DNA from: an uncultured Pelagibacteraceae bacterium | GTDB lineage: Bacteria; Pseudomonadota; Alphaproteobacteria; Pelagibacterales; Pelagibacteraceae | Assembly: GCA_902581795.1 (NCBI GenBank) | Contig: CACHPL010000001.1 | Location: 62,001 to 126,000 of the forward strand | DNA length: 64,000 nucleotides | Reading direction: 5' to 3' | Shown here: positions 38,829 through 47,001 of the stretch, one piece after another | Position numbering within the stretch: position 1 is the first letter of the stretch | How the letters are laid out: each line of letters begins with the position of its first letter | The notes under the pieces: model-generated | What the model was told of the DNA's origin: nothing | Seen by the model: the letters and a program-made list of their open reading frames with translations, nothing else | Database searches by the model: none | Translations under genes and position numbers: made by a program

Positions 38829-39228
38829 TAAAAAACTTATAAAAGAACTTAAAGATTACCTTGATGAATTTGGATTGTCGGAAATCGAATACCAAGACGG
38901 TAGTAAAAAAATAAAAGTTGCAAAAAACTCTATTGCAAATACTGACGTAACTGCACATAAACCTAGTTTAAAAAATATAAAAGAAAAAGAAAGTGGTACA
39001 AAGGTTATCTCTCCAATAATTGGGACAGCATATTTAGCTCCTGAACCAGGTGGAAAAAAATTTGTTGAAGTTGGTCAAAAAATTAAAAAAGGACAAACAG
39101 TGATGATTGTTGAAGCAATGAAAACAATGAATCATGTTCCATCTACAGAAAGTGGTGAGGTGAAAAAAATTTTAGTTCAAGACGGTGAAGCTGTTGAGTT
39201 CGGTCAAGCTTTAGTTCTTTTAAAGTAA
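38818..39228 (+). CDS. accB: biotin carboxyl carrier protein of acetyl-CoA carboxylase
   Basis: AccB carries the carboxyl group on biotin for malonyl-CoA formation, the first step of fatty acid synthesis. The biotinylated lysine is K102 in VEAMKTMN, within the C-terminal biotinyl domain (about 62-136). A short charged linker precedes it. At 136 residues it is at the short end for the family. It lies 3 bases before accC. Confidence 0.97.
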   Translation: MKIDKKLIKELKDYLDEFGLSEIEYQDGSKKIKVAKNSIANTDVTAHKPSLKNIKEKESGTKVISPIIGTAYLAPEPGGKKFVEVGQKIKKGQTVMIVEAMKTMNHVPSTESGEVKKILVQDGEAVEFGQALVLLK

Positions 39229-39231
39229 TTA

Positions 39232-40569
39232 ATGTTTAAAAAGGTATTAATCGCAAATAGAGGTGAGATTGCTGTTAGAGTAATTAGAGCATGCAAAGAA
39301 TGGGGTATTGGAACGGTTGCGGTTCATTCAGATGTTGACTCTGACTCAATGCATGTGCGATTGGCAGACGAAAGTGTTTGCATAGGATCTCATCAACCGC
39401 AAAATAGTTATCTAAATGTTGCTGCAATAATGTCTGCTGTAGATTTGACAGGAGCTGAAGCTATCCATCCAGGCTATGGTTTTTTATCAGAAAATTTTAA
39501 ATTTGCTGATATTGTTGAGAAACATGGCGTCAAGTTTATTGGTCCAAGTGCAAATATTATTAAAAAGATGGGAGATAAAATTGAAGCAAAGAAAATTGCA
39601 AAGCAAAATGGACTTCCTGTTATAGAGGGTTCCGAAGGAGGGATTAAAAATGTAAATGAGGCTAAATCTATTTGTCAAAAAATTGGTTATCCAATTTTAA
39701 TTAAAGCTTCTGGTGGTGGTGGAGGTAAAGGAATGAAAATAGTAGAAAGTGAAAATAATTTAAGTGAATTATTTTCTCTAGCTCGATTAGAAGCAAAAAA
39801 ATATTTTGGAAATGACGAAGTTTATATTGAAAAGTACTTTAAAAATCCAAGACATATAGAGGTACAAGTATTATCAGGGAAAAATAGAACTGTGCATTTA
39901 AATGAAAGAGATTGTAGTGTTCAAAGAAAACATCAAAAACTCATTGAGGAAACACCTAGCCCAGTCTTAGATGAAAAAACGAGATCAGATTTACTAAATA
40001 AAACCGTTAAGATGGTTGAGGCCTTAGGTTATGAGGGAGCTGGAACCGTAGAGTATATTTACGAAAATGGAAAATTCTATTTTTTAGAAATGAATACAAG
40101 AGTCCAGGTTGAACATCCCGTCACTGAAGTCCAAACGGGAATTGATATAGTAAAGGAGCAAATATGGATAGCGCACTCAGGAAATACCGCTTTAGAGCAA
40201 AATGATATTAGTGCTAGAGGTCATTCGATTGAATGCAGAATCAACGCAGAAGATCCTTCGAAGAATTTTCAACCAAGCCCTGGAATAATTTCTGTCTGTC
40301 ATCAGCCCTCGGGGTTTAGAACAAGGGTAGATGGATCAATATTTCAAGGATGTAAGATCACTCCATATTATGACAGTTTAATATGTAAATTAATATGTAA
40401 AGGACGAAACAGGACCGAAGCTATCCAAAGAACCTTAAGATCACTAAATGAATTTGTAATAGATGGAATCGTAACCACAATAGATCTCCACAAAAAAATA
40501 CTCTCTCATGAAAAGTTTATCTCTTCAGAATTTGACACTAATTGGTTGGCAAAAGAAAAATTTTATTAA
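39232..40569 (+). CDS. accC: biotin carboxylase subunit of acetyl-CoA carboxylase
   Basis: AccC carboxylates the biotin of AccB using ATP and bicarbonate. It has an ATP-grasp fold with the glycine-rich loop KASGGGGGKGMK near 157-168, HIEVQVL near 209 and EMNTRVQVEHPVTE near 287-300. The length of 445 residues matches the family. It pairs with accB in one operon. Confidence 0.98.
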   Translation: MFKKVLIANRGEIAVRVIRACKEWGIGTVAVHSDVDSDSMHVRLADESVCIGSHQPQNSYLNVAAIMSAVDLTGAEAIHPGYGFLSENFKFADIVEKHGVKFIGPSANIIKKMGDKIEAKKIAKQNGLPVIEGSEGGIKNVNEAKSICQKIGYPILIKASGGGGGKGMKIVESENNLSELFSLARLEAKKYFGNDEVYIEKYFKNPRHIEVQVLSGKNRTVHLNERDCSVQRKHQKLIEETPSPVLDEKTRSDLLNKTVKMVEALGYEGAGTVEYIYENGKFYFLEMNTRVQVEHPVTEVQTGIDIVKEQIWIAHSGNTALEQNDISARGHSIECRINAEDPSKNFQPSPGIISVCHQPSGFRTRVDGSIFQGCKITPYYDSLICKLICKGRNRTEAIQRTLRSLNEFVIDGIVTTIDLHKKILSHEKFISSEFDTNWLAKEKFY

Positions 40570-40621
40570 TATAATTTTTTAAATTGCTAATTTATATTTT
40601 AAGTGATATTAAAATTGAATT

Positions 40622-40705
40622 ATGGGATATCCGAAAAAACATAGAGGAAGACGAAAAATTGGCTCAAAAAAAAGAAGGGCCAGAAAAAGAAATAAAAAAA
40701 GATAG
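40622..40705 (+). CDS. 27-residue highly basic microprotein
   Basis: An ATG frame of 28 codons encodes a protein of 27 residues, of which more than half are lysine or arginine. It starts MGYPKKHRGRR and ends ARKRNKKR. It lies 52 bases after accC and 11 bases before the next gene. The pattern recalls tiny ribosome-associated basic proteins (bS22/Thx or mS38/AURKAIP1-type), but the match is only compositional. No Shine-Dalgarno sequence is evident. Confidence 0.5.
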   Translation: MGYPKKHRGRRKIGSKKRRARKRNKKR

Positions 40706-40716
40706 TCAAACCCAAA

Positions 40717-41421
40717 ATGGATCTTAGAACTCAAGTTAAAAAACTGAGTCTGTGGGTATTTATAATTCCTTTTTTAGCAATTAATTTATGTTTATTTATT
40801 TCTGTAAACTTCCATCTTTTAGAAAATACATTTTTAGCTGTTGACCAAATTGGACGTTCTAAACCTACATTACCTTATATAGATGGCGGAGTCTCAATTA
40901 GTAGAACAGCAAGGACATATCCTGCTTTCATAATTTTTAAACCTTCAATGATAATTGCCTCTATTTTATTAATAATTTATTGGATAAAGACAAATAAAAT
41001 TTTAAATAATTATCAAAATCTCCCTGAAACTAAAAATAATTTATTTAAAACTTTTGGAATATTGTCAGCAATTTTTCTTATAGTTCACTCAATTTTTTTA
41101 GGTGTTAAATTTGAATATGATTTATATAAACTATTCAGACGCTTTATATTGCTTTCGTTCATAATTTTTGAAGTTACCGCACAATCGCTTTTGGTTTTTA
41201 GATTTTTTAAAATTAAAAAAATTATTATGAATGATATAAATAATTATGTTTTGACTTTAAAAATTATATTAGTAACAATACTTGTTATTGTGGCTTTTAC
41301 AACTTTGCCCATAGTAGTTACTAGTGGTAACGTACAATTTAAACACGCTTTAGAATGGAACTATTTTATCGGTGTGATTTTGTTTTATTTATTAACTTAT
41401 TTGTTTTGGAAAAAGAATTAA
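40717..41421 (+). CDS. multi-pass membrane protein (Frag1/DRAM/Sfk1-like topology)
   Basis: About six hydrophobic segments are visible in 234 residues (near 12-33, 70-90, 110-130, 140-160, 182-203 and 215-232). A loop between the first two reads LPYIDGGVSISRTARTYPAF, which resembles the extracellular loop of Frag1/DRAM/Sfk1 proteins (PYI followed by proline). That family assignment is tentative. It follows the 27-residue gene closely and its stop lies just before the structured RNA candidate of the other strand. Confidence 0.65.
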   Translation: MDLRTQVKKLSLWVFIIPFLAINLCLFISVNFHLLENTFLAVDQIGRSKPTLPYIDGGVSISRTARTYPAFIIFKPSMIIASILLIIYWIKTNKILNNYQNLPETKNNLFKTFGILSAIFLIVHSIFLGVKFEYDLYKLFRRFILLSFIIFEVTAQSLLVFRFFKIKKIIMNDINNYVLTLKIILVTILVIVAFTTLPIVVTSGNVQFKHALEWNYFIGVILFYLLTYLFWKKN

Positions 41422-41428
41422 AACCACC

Positions 41429-41594
41429 GTCTACACACCTTTCGGTGCGCAGACTTTAGTTTTGGCCCGTCGTTTTAGCACTACCGCCAGACCTCCCGTT
41501 CTACTATTTTAGTGCTACTCAGCAGAACTTTCTGCCCGTTAAGCTTGAACCTCTCGGTTTTTCCTTAACTGGCCAGTTAAGAGTTGCCTCTTAA
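41429..41594 (-). ncRNA. unassigned structured RNA candidate
   Basis: The 240 bases between the ends of mnmA and the membrane-protein gene contain no credible frame but fold well when read on the minus strand. Elements in order are: hairpin TTAAGAG-GCAA-CTCTTAA (41594-41577); a closing stem TGGCC (41575-41571) with GGCCA (41467-41463) enclosing three arms; arm GTTAAG/CTTAAC with an inner AACC-GAGA-GGTT hairpin; arm GCAGA/TCTGC; arm AGCACTA/TAGTGCT with a 26-base apical region; then an 11-bp hairpin with GAAA loop (41454-41429) and a T run. Three GNRA loops exist only in this orientation. It matches no RNA family I recognise. Confidence 0.6.
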
Positions 41595-41661
41595 TTAAAA
41601 TCATTAAACATCATAAGATTATTAATTTCTATCACTTTTTGGTTGTTTTTTTTTAAAGCTG

Positions 41662-42795
41662 TTAATTATGTGGATAATTTTTTTTCTCAGTTTTATCTAT
41701 CCAGCCGCCGCCCAAAACCCTGTCACCAAATTTATCTTTAGAATAAAACACACAAGCTTGTCCTGGTGAAACTCCTTTTTCGTCTTGCAATATATCTACC
41801 TCTAACTTTTCTCTAAGGATTTTTACTTTGGCCTTAAGTAGTTTACCTGTAGATCTAACCTTTATAAAAATGTCTTTATTAAAAGACTCCAAATCACATA
41901 AAAAATTCACATCTCTTAAATGTAATTTTTTTATATTTAAATAATCTTGTGGGCCTACAATTATAGAGTTATCACTTGCTCTAATGTCAATTACATATAG
42001 AGGGTTTTTACTTGAAATTTTAATTCCTTTTCTTTGACCAATTGTATAATTGATAATACCATCGTGAACACCTAGTTTGTTACCTTTAACGTCAAAAATA
42101 TAACCCTGTTTGAATGATTGGGGTTTAAATTTTTTAATAATTGAAGCATAGTCGCCATTTGGAACAAAGCAAATATCTTGGCTATCTGGTTTTTTAGCAA
42201 CATTAAGTTTTAATTTACTTGCCATCTCTCTAGTTTGAACTTTATTTACGGAGCCTAATGGAAACCTCAAATAATCAAGTTGATTTTGAGTTGTGCTAAA
42301 AAGAAAATAACTTTGATCACGATCCTTGTCCTCTGCACGATACATTTTTCCTTTACCATTGTCCTCTTGTCTTAGGACATAGTGGCCTGTTACTAAAGTA
42401 TCAGCTTTTAAATCTTTTGAAAATTTGAATAAGTCTCTAAATTTTACAGTTTGATTACATTGCACACAAGGTATTGGTGTTTCTCCTGAAATATAACTGT
42501 CAACAAAAGAATCTATCACCTCAGTTTTAAATTTCTTTTGATAATATAAAATTTTATGCTCAATACCCAGTGTATCAGAAACTCTTTTTGCGTCCATAAT
42601 ATCCTGGCCCGCACAACACTGCCTACTTTTGACAGACGTTTTTATATCATCATATAGTTTAAGTGTTATACCGGTAACATTGTATCCTTGTTGCTTCATT
42701 AGGGCTGCTACGACCGAAGAATCTACCCCGCCCGACATTGCAACAACAACTTTAGTATCTTTTGGCGACTTTTTTATACCTAGAGAGTTAATCAT
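41662..42795 (-). CDS. mnmA: tRNA-specific 2-thiouridylase
   Basis: MnmA thiolates the wobble uridine of tRNA-Glu, -Gln and -Lys. The PP-loop is SGGVDSS at 21-27; the catalytic cysteines are C113 ([10 protein letters not shown]) and C209 (SQDICFVP). GQRKGI near 254 is also typical. The length of 377 residues is normal. The structured RNA candidate lies immediately downstream on the same strand. Confidence 0.97.
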   Translation of the reverse strand: MINSLGIKKSPKDTKVVVAMSGGVDSSVVAALMKQQGYNVTGITLKLYDDIKTSVKSRQCCAGQDIMDAKRVSDTLGIEHKILYYQKKFKTEVIDSFVDSYISGETPIPCVQCNQTVKFRDLFKFSKDLKADTLVTGHYVLRQEDNGKGKMYRAEDKDRDQSYFLFSTTQNQLDYLRFPLGSVNKVQTREMASKLKLNVAKKPDSQDICFVPNGDYASIIKKFKPQSFKQGYIFDVKGNKLGVHDGIINYTIGQRKGIKISSKNPLYVIDIRASDNSIIVGPQDYLNIKKLHLRDVNFLCDLESFNKDIFIKVRSTGKLLKAKVKILREKLEVDILQDEKGVSPGQACVFYSKDKFGDRVLGGGWIDKTEKKNYPHN

Positions 42796-42833
42796 AAACT
42801 GTTATATATTATAAAAAAATAAATCTTTCCATT

Positions 42834-43010
42834 ATGCAATATGATATAGAACCAGGCAATTTTGTAATAAATCCAGCAGAAAAAAGTTGGGGAATCGGCC
42901 AAATACAATCAATAATTAAAAATAAGGCTACTGTTAATTTTCAAAATGCAGGAAAAAAGGTTATTAATTTGGACAATATTAATTTAGAGAAAATCAATAA
43001 TGAACAATAA
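42834..43010 (+). CDS. DUF3553 small protein
   Basis: An ATG frame of 59 codons gives a 58-residue protein. The pattern PGNFVINPAEKSWGIGQIQS followed by TVNFQNAGKKVI matches DUF3553 proteins of alphaproteobacteria, whose typical form reads PG..V.HP....WG.GQVQS...TVNF...GK.VI. The function of DUF3553 is unknown; the fold resembles a small SH3-like barrel. It overlaps the cysQ start by 11 bases. Confidence 0.82.
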   Translation: MQYDIEPGNFVINPAEKSWGIGQIQSIIKNKATVNFQNAGKKVINLDNINLEKINNEQ

Positions 43011-43779
43011 TGAATTAAAAAATATTGCAGAGGCTCTTATAAAGACAACAGAGCATGCAGGTAAAATTTCTATTGAGCTTTATAACAAAGGTTTAAAAAA
43101 AATTATAAAACCTGATAATTCGCCTGTTACCAACGGCGATTTAGAAGTTAACAAAATTCTTACTGATAAAATAAAAACTCTTACACCAAATATTCCAATA
43201 ATTTCTGAAGAAACAGTAAACTTGCAAAAAAAAAATGAGCTAAAAACTTTTTGGCTAATTGATCCTATCGATGGAACAAGAGAGTATATTGCGGGTCAAG
43301 ACGAGTATACTATAAACGCATCTTTAGTATTAAATTGTATACCCATAATCGGCTTGTTGGGTGCACCAAGAAAAAAAAGATTATTTTATGCATATGGAAA
43401 AAATAATTCTTACATGATCGAAAATGAAAAGGCGGTTAAATTAGACTGCACTAAGAAAACTGAAAAAGGTAAAATTTTTGCTGTAAGTGGAAGTACAAAG
43501 CCAAATGAACAAATTTTAGAAGTTTTTAAAAAATATAAGATTCATTCTTTTACTCCAATGCATAGCTCTTATAAATTTTGTGTAATAGCCACAGGAGAGT
43601 TTGATTTTTATGCGGCGAAAGAAAGAGCGTATGAATGGGATTATGCAGCAGGTCACGCGGTCGCTGAAGGTGCTGGAGCAATAATAACAACTTTAGAAAA
43701 TAAAAGTTTTAATTATGGAAAAGATGATTACAAAAATTTAAGTTTAATAATCAAAAGAAGTAATATTTTAGATGCTTAA
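43000..43779 (+). CDS. cysQ: 3'(2'),5'-bisphosphate nucleotidase (CysQ)
   Basis: This inositol-monophosphatase-fold enzyme recycles 3'-phosphoadenosine 5'-phosphate from sulfate assimilation. Metal ligands are E70 (SEE), D88 and D91 (DPIDGTREY), with D in EWDYAAGHAVAEGAGA near 212. The GTREYIAG variant is characteristic of CysQ over IMPase. The length of 259 residues is normal. It is flanked by two overlapping small genes. Confidence 0.93.
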   Translation: MNNNELKNIAEALIKTTEHAGKISIELYNKGLKKIIKPDNSPVTNGDLEVNKILTDKIKTLTPNIPIISEETVNLQKKNELKTFWLIDPIDGTREYIAGQDEYTINASLVLNCIPIIGLLGAPRKKRLFYAYGKNNSYMIENEKAVKLDCTKKTEKGKIFAVSGSTKPNEQILEVFKKYKIHSFTPMHSSYKFCVIATGEFDFYAAKERAYEWDYAAGHAVAEGAGAIITTLENKSFNYGKDDYKNLSLIIKRSNILDA

Positions 43780-43909
43780 GACAATCTTAATAATAATTGT
43801 ATCGGTATCTTTATTTGGATTAATAGTATTTATTTTTGTTAAAAATTTAATGAAAAGAAGGATTGAATATTACCTAAAGCTTAATGAAAAAAAAAAGAAA
43901 ACTAAATAA
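43772..43909 (+). CDS. 45-residue single-pass membrane microprotein
   Basis: The ATG at 43772 overlaps the cysQ stop by 8 bases and the frame runs 46 codons. Residues 4-23 are strongly hydrophobic (one transmembrane helix), followed by a basic tail (KRRIEYYLKLNEKKKKTK), so the C-terminus should face the cytoplasm. Its end overlaps the convergent recX gene by 8 bases. I recognise no family; overlap with cysQ supports coupled translation. Confidence 0.55.
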   Translation: MLKTILIIIVSVSLFGLIVFIFVKNLMKRRIEYYLKLNEKKKKTK

Positions 43910-44462
43910 GTTTAATTAACTGATAAAATTCTTTTTGCGTTAATGATAAAATTTTTTTAGAAATATCATAACTGAAACCAGACCTAGCAAGAATTCCCAT
44001 ATCTTTTTTATAAAAGAGTTCTCTGTTTGACTCAGGCCTAACGGGGCCAATTCTTCTTTTTTTACAAATTTTCATTGCTGATACAAAATCAGGATCGGAT
44101 TTTTCATTTTTAATTTTCTCTAAACTCAATTTAATATCTTCTTGACCAATTCCTTTGCTTTTTAATGAATGAATAATTTTATTAAGAGAGTATCCTCTTC
44201 TAAAAAGAACTCTAGCTCTTGAGTCAGAATAAAGACTATCATTTAATAGGCGATTTTTTTCTAAATTAACAACTATATTGTCTATTAATAGGGTTATTTC
44301 TTTTCTTACCTTCGAGCCTTGAAATTTTTTTAAATATTTTTTTAATAGATATGTCTTTATTTGCTGTTTTGAAGGATTGTATTTTTCAATATATGTATAA
44401 GCCAAATCTCTCAAATTAGTCGTTAAATCCTCAAATTCTTTTTTGTTTGATATCGGGTCCAT
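43902..44462 (-). CDS. recX: RecX-family regulatory protein
   Basis: This 186-residue protein has the three-helix-repeat pattern of RecX, which limits RecA filament growth. Typical blocks are RDLAYTYIEKYNPSKQQIKTYL near 20-41, LNDSLYSDSRARVLFRRGYSLNKI near 77-100 and an ELFYKKDMGILARSGFSYD segment near 150. The family is divergent and no recA gene is nearby, so the call rests on the helical pattern. Confidence 0.78.
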   Translation of the reverse strand: MDPISNKKEFEDLTTNLRDLAYTYIEKYNPSKQQIKTYLLKKYLKKFQGSKVRKEITLLIDNIVVNLEKNRLLNDSLYSDSRARVLFRRGYSLNKIIHSLKSKGIGQEDIKLSLEKIKNEKSDPDFVSAMKICKKRRIGPVRPESNRELFYKKDMGILARSGFSYDISKKILSLTQKEFYQLIKLI

Positions 44463-44486
44463 TATTTTTATATTATAATAGTTTAT

Positions 44487-44957
44487 ATGATCGATAACTT
44501 TTTAAATTTTTTAACTTACGAAAACATCTACTATATAGCAAATATAGGCGTGGTGCCTTGTTGGTTATTACTGATTATTGCACCTAACAACATTATAACA
44601 AAATTTTTTATTAAATCGGTAATAATTCCATTATTATTATCCACAGCATATATTTTCATAAGCTATCAAATCTTTATAACTGAAAATATTTTAGAGATCT
44701 TTAATCTATATTTGGGCCTGAATGATCTTTATGCAATTTTTTCAAACGAGGCTTTTCTTTTAATATTTTGGTTACATTTTTTAACAATAAATTTATTTGT
44801 CGGAAACTGGATAGTGAATGACGCTAAAATTTATATGGTGTCAAAATTTCTTACAATTATATCGTTAATTTTGACTTATTTCGCAGGACCTATAGGTTTG
44901 GTTTTTTATTGGTTGTCTAGAATTTTATATGCAAAAAAAATAAATTACTATGACTAA
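44487..44957 (+). CDS. DUF4281 (ABA4-like) membrane protein
   Basis: Four hydrophobic segments occur in 156 residues. The N-terminal pattern YIANIGVVPCWLLLIIAPN and the later FVGNWIVNDAKIY and FAGPIGLVFYWLSRI match DUF4281, the family of plant ABA4 that acts in carotenoid (neoxanthin) metabolism. In bacteria its role is unknown. It overlaps the following isomerase gene by 8 bases. A TATAAT at 44474-44479 would give a very short or leaderless transcript. Confidence 0.82.
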   Translation: MIDNFLNFLTYENIYYIANIGVVPCWLLLIIAPNNIITKFFIKSVIIPLLLSTAYIFISYQIFITENILEIFNLYLGLNDLYAIFSNEAFLLIFWLHFLTINLFVGNWIVNDAKIYMVSKFLTIISLILTYFAGPIGLVFYWLSRILYAKKINYYD

Positions 44958-45537
44958 ACAAATTGAATTTTATTTTGATTTTAGCAGCCCATATGCCTAC
45001 ATTGGGTACAAAGAAATTAAACGTCTAGAAAAGAATAATTCATTTCAAATTAAATACATGCCAATTTTGTTGGGAGGTCTACATAATGCAGCAGGCATTA
45101 CACCTGCAGCTTTTATAGCTATAAAATCAAAATACATGATAACAGATACAAAATTAATTTCAGAAAAAAAAAATATACCTTTTAATTTCAACTCATATTT
45201 TCCAATAAAAACTGTGAATTTTATGAGAGGCGTAATAGTTGCTGAGAAAGATAATTATGAAAAGATTTATATTGAAAAAATTTTTAATGCTATATGGAAA
45301 GACGGTTTAAACATGAATGACCCAACTGTAATTAATAAAGTATTTAAAAATTTAGAAATAAACCCTGAAATTTTTTTGTCAAAAACCTCTGATCAAAAAA
45401 TAAAAGATAGATTGAGAAAATTAACTGACGATGCTTTAAAAAAAGATATATTTGGTGCTCCAACTTTTGTGGTTAATAAAAGAATTTTTTGGGGTCAGGA
45501 TAGACTGTCTTACGCCATTGATGAAGTGGAAAAATAA
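44950..45537 (+). CDS. 2-hydroxychromene-2-carboxylate isomerase / DsbA-family protein
   Basis: This thioredoxin-fold protein of the kappa-GST-like group has FYFDFSSPYAYIG at residues 7-19 (active-site serine in place of the DsbA cysteine pair), and the FGAPTFVVNKRIFWGQDRL block near 170-188. Such proteins isomerise 2-hydroxychromene-2-carboxylate in naphthalene breakdown, but many bacterial members have no known substrate. Length is 195 residues. Confidence 0.88.
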   Translation: MTKQIEFYFDFSSPYAYIGYKEIKRLEKNNSFQIKYMPILLGGLHNAAGITPAAFIAIKSKYMITDTKLISEKKNIPFNFNSYFPIKTVNFMRGVIVAEKDNYEKIYIEKIFNAIWKDGLNMNDPTVINKVFKNLEINPEIFLSKTSDQKIKDRLRKLTDDALKKDIFGAPTFVVNKRIFWGQDRLSYAIDEVEK

Positions 45538-45538
45538 T

Positions 45539-45937
45539 TTATTTCTTATCTTTAGAAATAACTTCGAATCCTTGATTAGCAAGAGACCCGAAACCACCTT
45601 TAACATGTGCAATATTTTGATAACCCATATCTTTAAGAGTTTTGGTGGCAAGAGCAGATCTCATTCCAGCTGCGCAAAACAAAACTAATTTTTTTCCTTT
45701 TGAAAATTTTTCGCTGCTATAATATTGGCCCTGTGGATCAAGCCAAAACTCAAGCATTCCCCTTGGGACATGTATAGATCCTTTGATTGTCCCATCTCTC
45801 CAAATTTCTCTTATATCTCTAATATCAATTAAAGTACACTGGTCTTTGTTTTCTAGTTCTCTAACTTCTTCAGGTCCAAGTGTTACAATTTCTTTTAACG
45901 CTTTGTCTACTAACTCTTGTGAAGATTTAATATCCAT
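45539..45937 (-). CDS. rhodanese-like sulfurtransferase
   Basis: A single rhodanese domain in 132 residues has the active-site loop FCAAGMRS near residue 91 (catalytic cysteine) and CTLIDIRDIREIWRDGTIKGSIHVPRG near 34-60. The domain usually moves sulfane sulfur or detoxifies cyanide. It lies 2 bases from the end of the convergent isomerase gene. The substrate is unknown. Confidence 0.9.
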   Translation of the reverse strand: MDIKSSQELVDKALKEIVTLGPEEVRELENKDQCTLIDIRDIREIWRDGTIKGSIHVPRGMLEFWLDPQGQYYSSEKFSKGKKLVLFCAAGMRSALATKTLKDMGYQNIAHVKGGFGSLANQGFEVISKDKK

Positions 45938-45972
45938 TGCCCATAATATAAACTATTATATAAATAAACTAA

Positions 45973-47001
45973 ATGAGAGAAATTAAATCAAAAAAAAGGG
46001 GTTTTATAACTAAAATCTTCATAAAATTATGTAGAATATTTGGTTTCGAAATAGTTGATCAAAGTGATTTCAGTATTCCAACATCAAACAAATCTTTAAA
46101 TGAAAGCATTAGCATTCCAGGAAAAAGCTCGGTAAATTTTCCTTTGGGTAAGGTTGACATTACTAGGCCTGTTAAATCTTTAGATATAATATTACGAACA
46201 TGTATGTCAGTAAATATGTTAACGCAGTCAAAAAAAAGAATTTTTGATAAAGATAAAGAGGAATATACATTCAGAACATTAAAATCCTTAATAAAAAACA
46301 TACACCACTCGAAAAATATATTTAAAAATATAAAATATAAAATTTACATCATTGATCATAACTCAACCAATGAGCAGTTAGGTAGTATGAGAGATATGTT
46401 AAAGAAATCAAACACAGATTTCGAAATTTTAAATTTAAAATTTAATGAATTTTCTAGTCAAATAAAAAACATAAATGAGGAAAATAAACAAGTAACGCTC
46501 AATCAAAAATCTAACATGTCAAACATTCATCAGTCTCTTTTGATCTCTAGAGACAAATGCGAAGATTTAACTTATTTTGTTGAAGACGACTATATTCATG
46601 ATCAGATTAGTTTATCTGAAATGCTTTATGCTTATGAAAGAATAGCCTCTCTTACCAAAAAAGAATTAATAATATGCCCAACAGATTACCCTTATTTATA
46701 TACACAGAATGAAGATGCAAAAATCTTTTTAGGTGAAAAAAGACACTGGCGTACAGTAGACCAAACCTTATGTACATTTCTAACAAGTAAAAAAATTGTT
46801 GAAAAATACTGGAATGAACTAATTAGCATGTGTAAATTTGAACACTACCCTTTTGAAAAGCCATTGCATAAAATTTATAGCAAAGAACTATGCATTTCAC
46901 CTATTCCATCTTTAGCTTTACATTTGACAAATATCAACTCGGTATACGGCTTATCGCCCAATGTTGATTGGAAAAAAATTTGGGATCAAAATGAAAAATA
47001 A
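45973..47001 (+). CDS. glycosyltransferase-like hypothetical protein
   Basis: This 342-residue protein has a region FVEDDYIHDQISLSEMLYAYER near 200-222 that looks like the metal-binding DxD segment of GT-A glycosyltransferases, preceded by KIYIIDHNSTNEQ near 117-129, a nucleotide-sugar-like strand. The family is not recognised with certainty. It overlaps the peroxiredoxin gene by 11 bases, suggesting co-transcription. Confidence 0.6.
   Translation: MREIKSKKRGFITKIFIKLCRIFGFEIVDQSDFSIPTSNKSLNESISIPGKSSVNFPLGKVDITRPVKSLDIILRTCMSVNMLTQSKKRIFDKDKEEYTFRTLKSLIKNIHHSKNIFKNIKYKIYIIDHNSTNEQLGSMRDMLKKSNTDFEILNLKFNEFSSQIKNINEENKQVTLNQKSNMSNIHQSLLISRDKCEDLTYFVEDDYIHDQISLSEMLYAYERIASLTKKELIICPTDYPYLYTQNEDAKIFLGEKRHWRTVDQTLCTFLTSKKIVEKYWNELISMCKFEHYPFEKPLHKIYSKELCISPIPSLALHLTNINSVYGLSPNVDWKKIWDQNEK

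Noticed and set aside
41421-41661. tmRNA, RNase P, SRP RNA or 6S RNA as identity of the structured region
   Set aside because: No tag-peptide reading frame or tRNA-like end (tmRNA), no RNase P core sequences and too short, no GGAAGGAAGC-type SRP loop, and a branched rather than rod-like fold unlike 6S.
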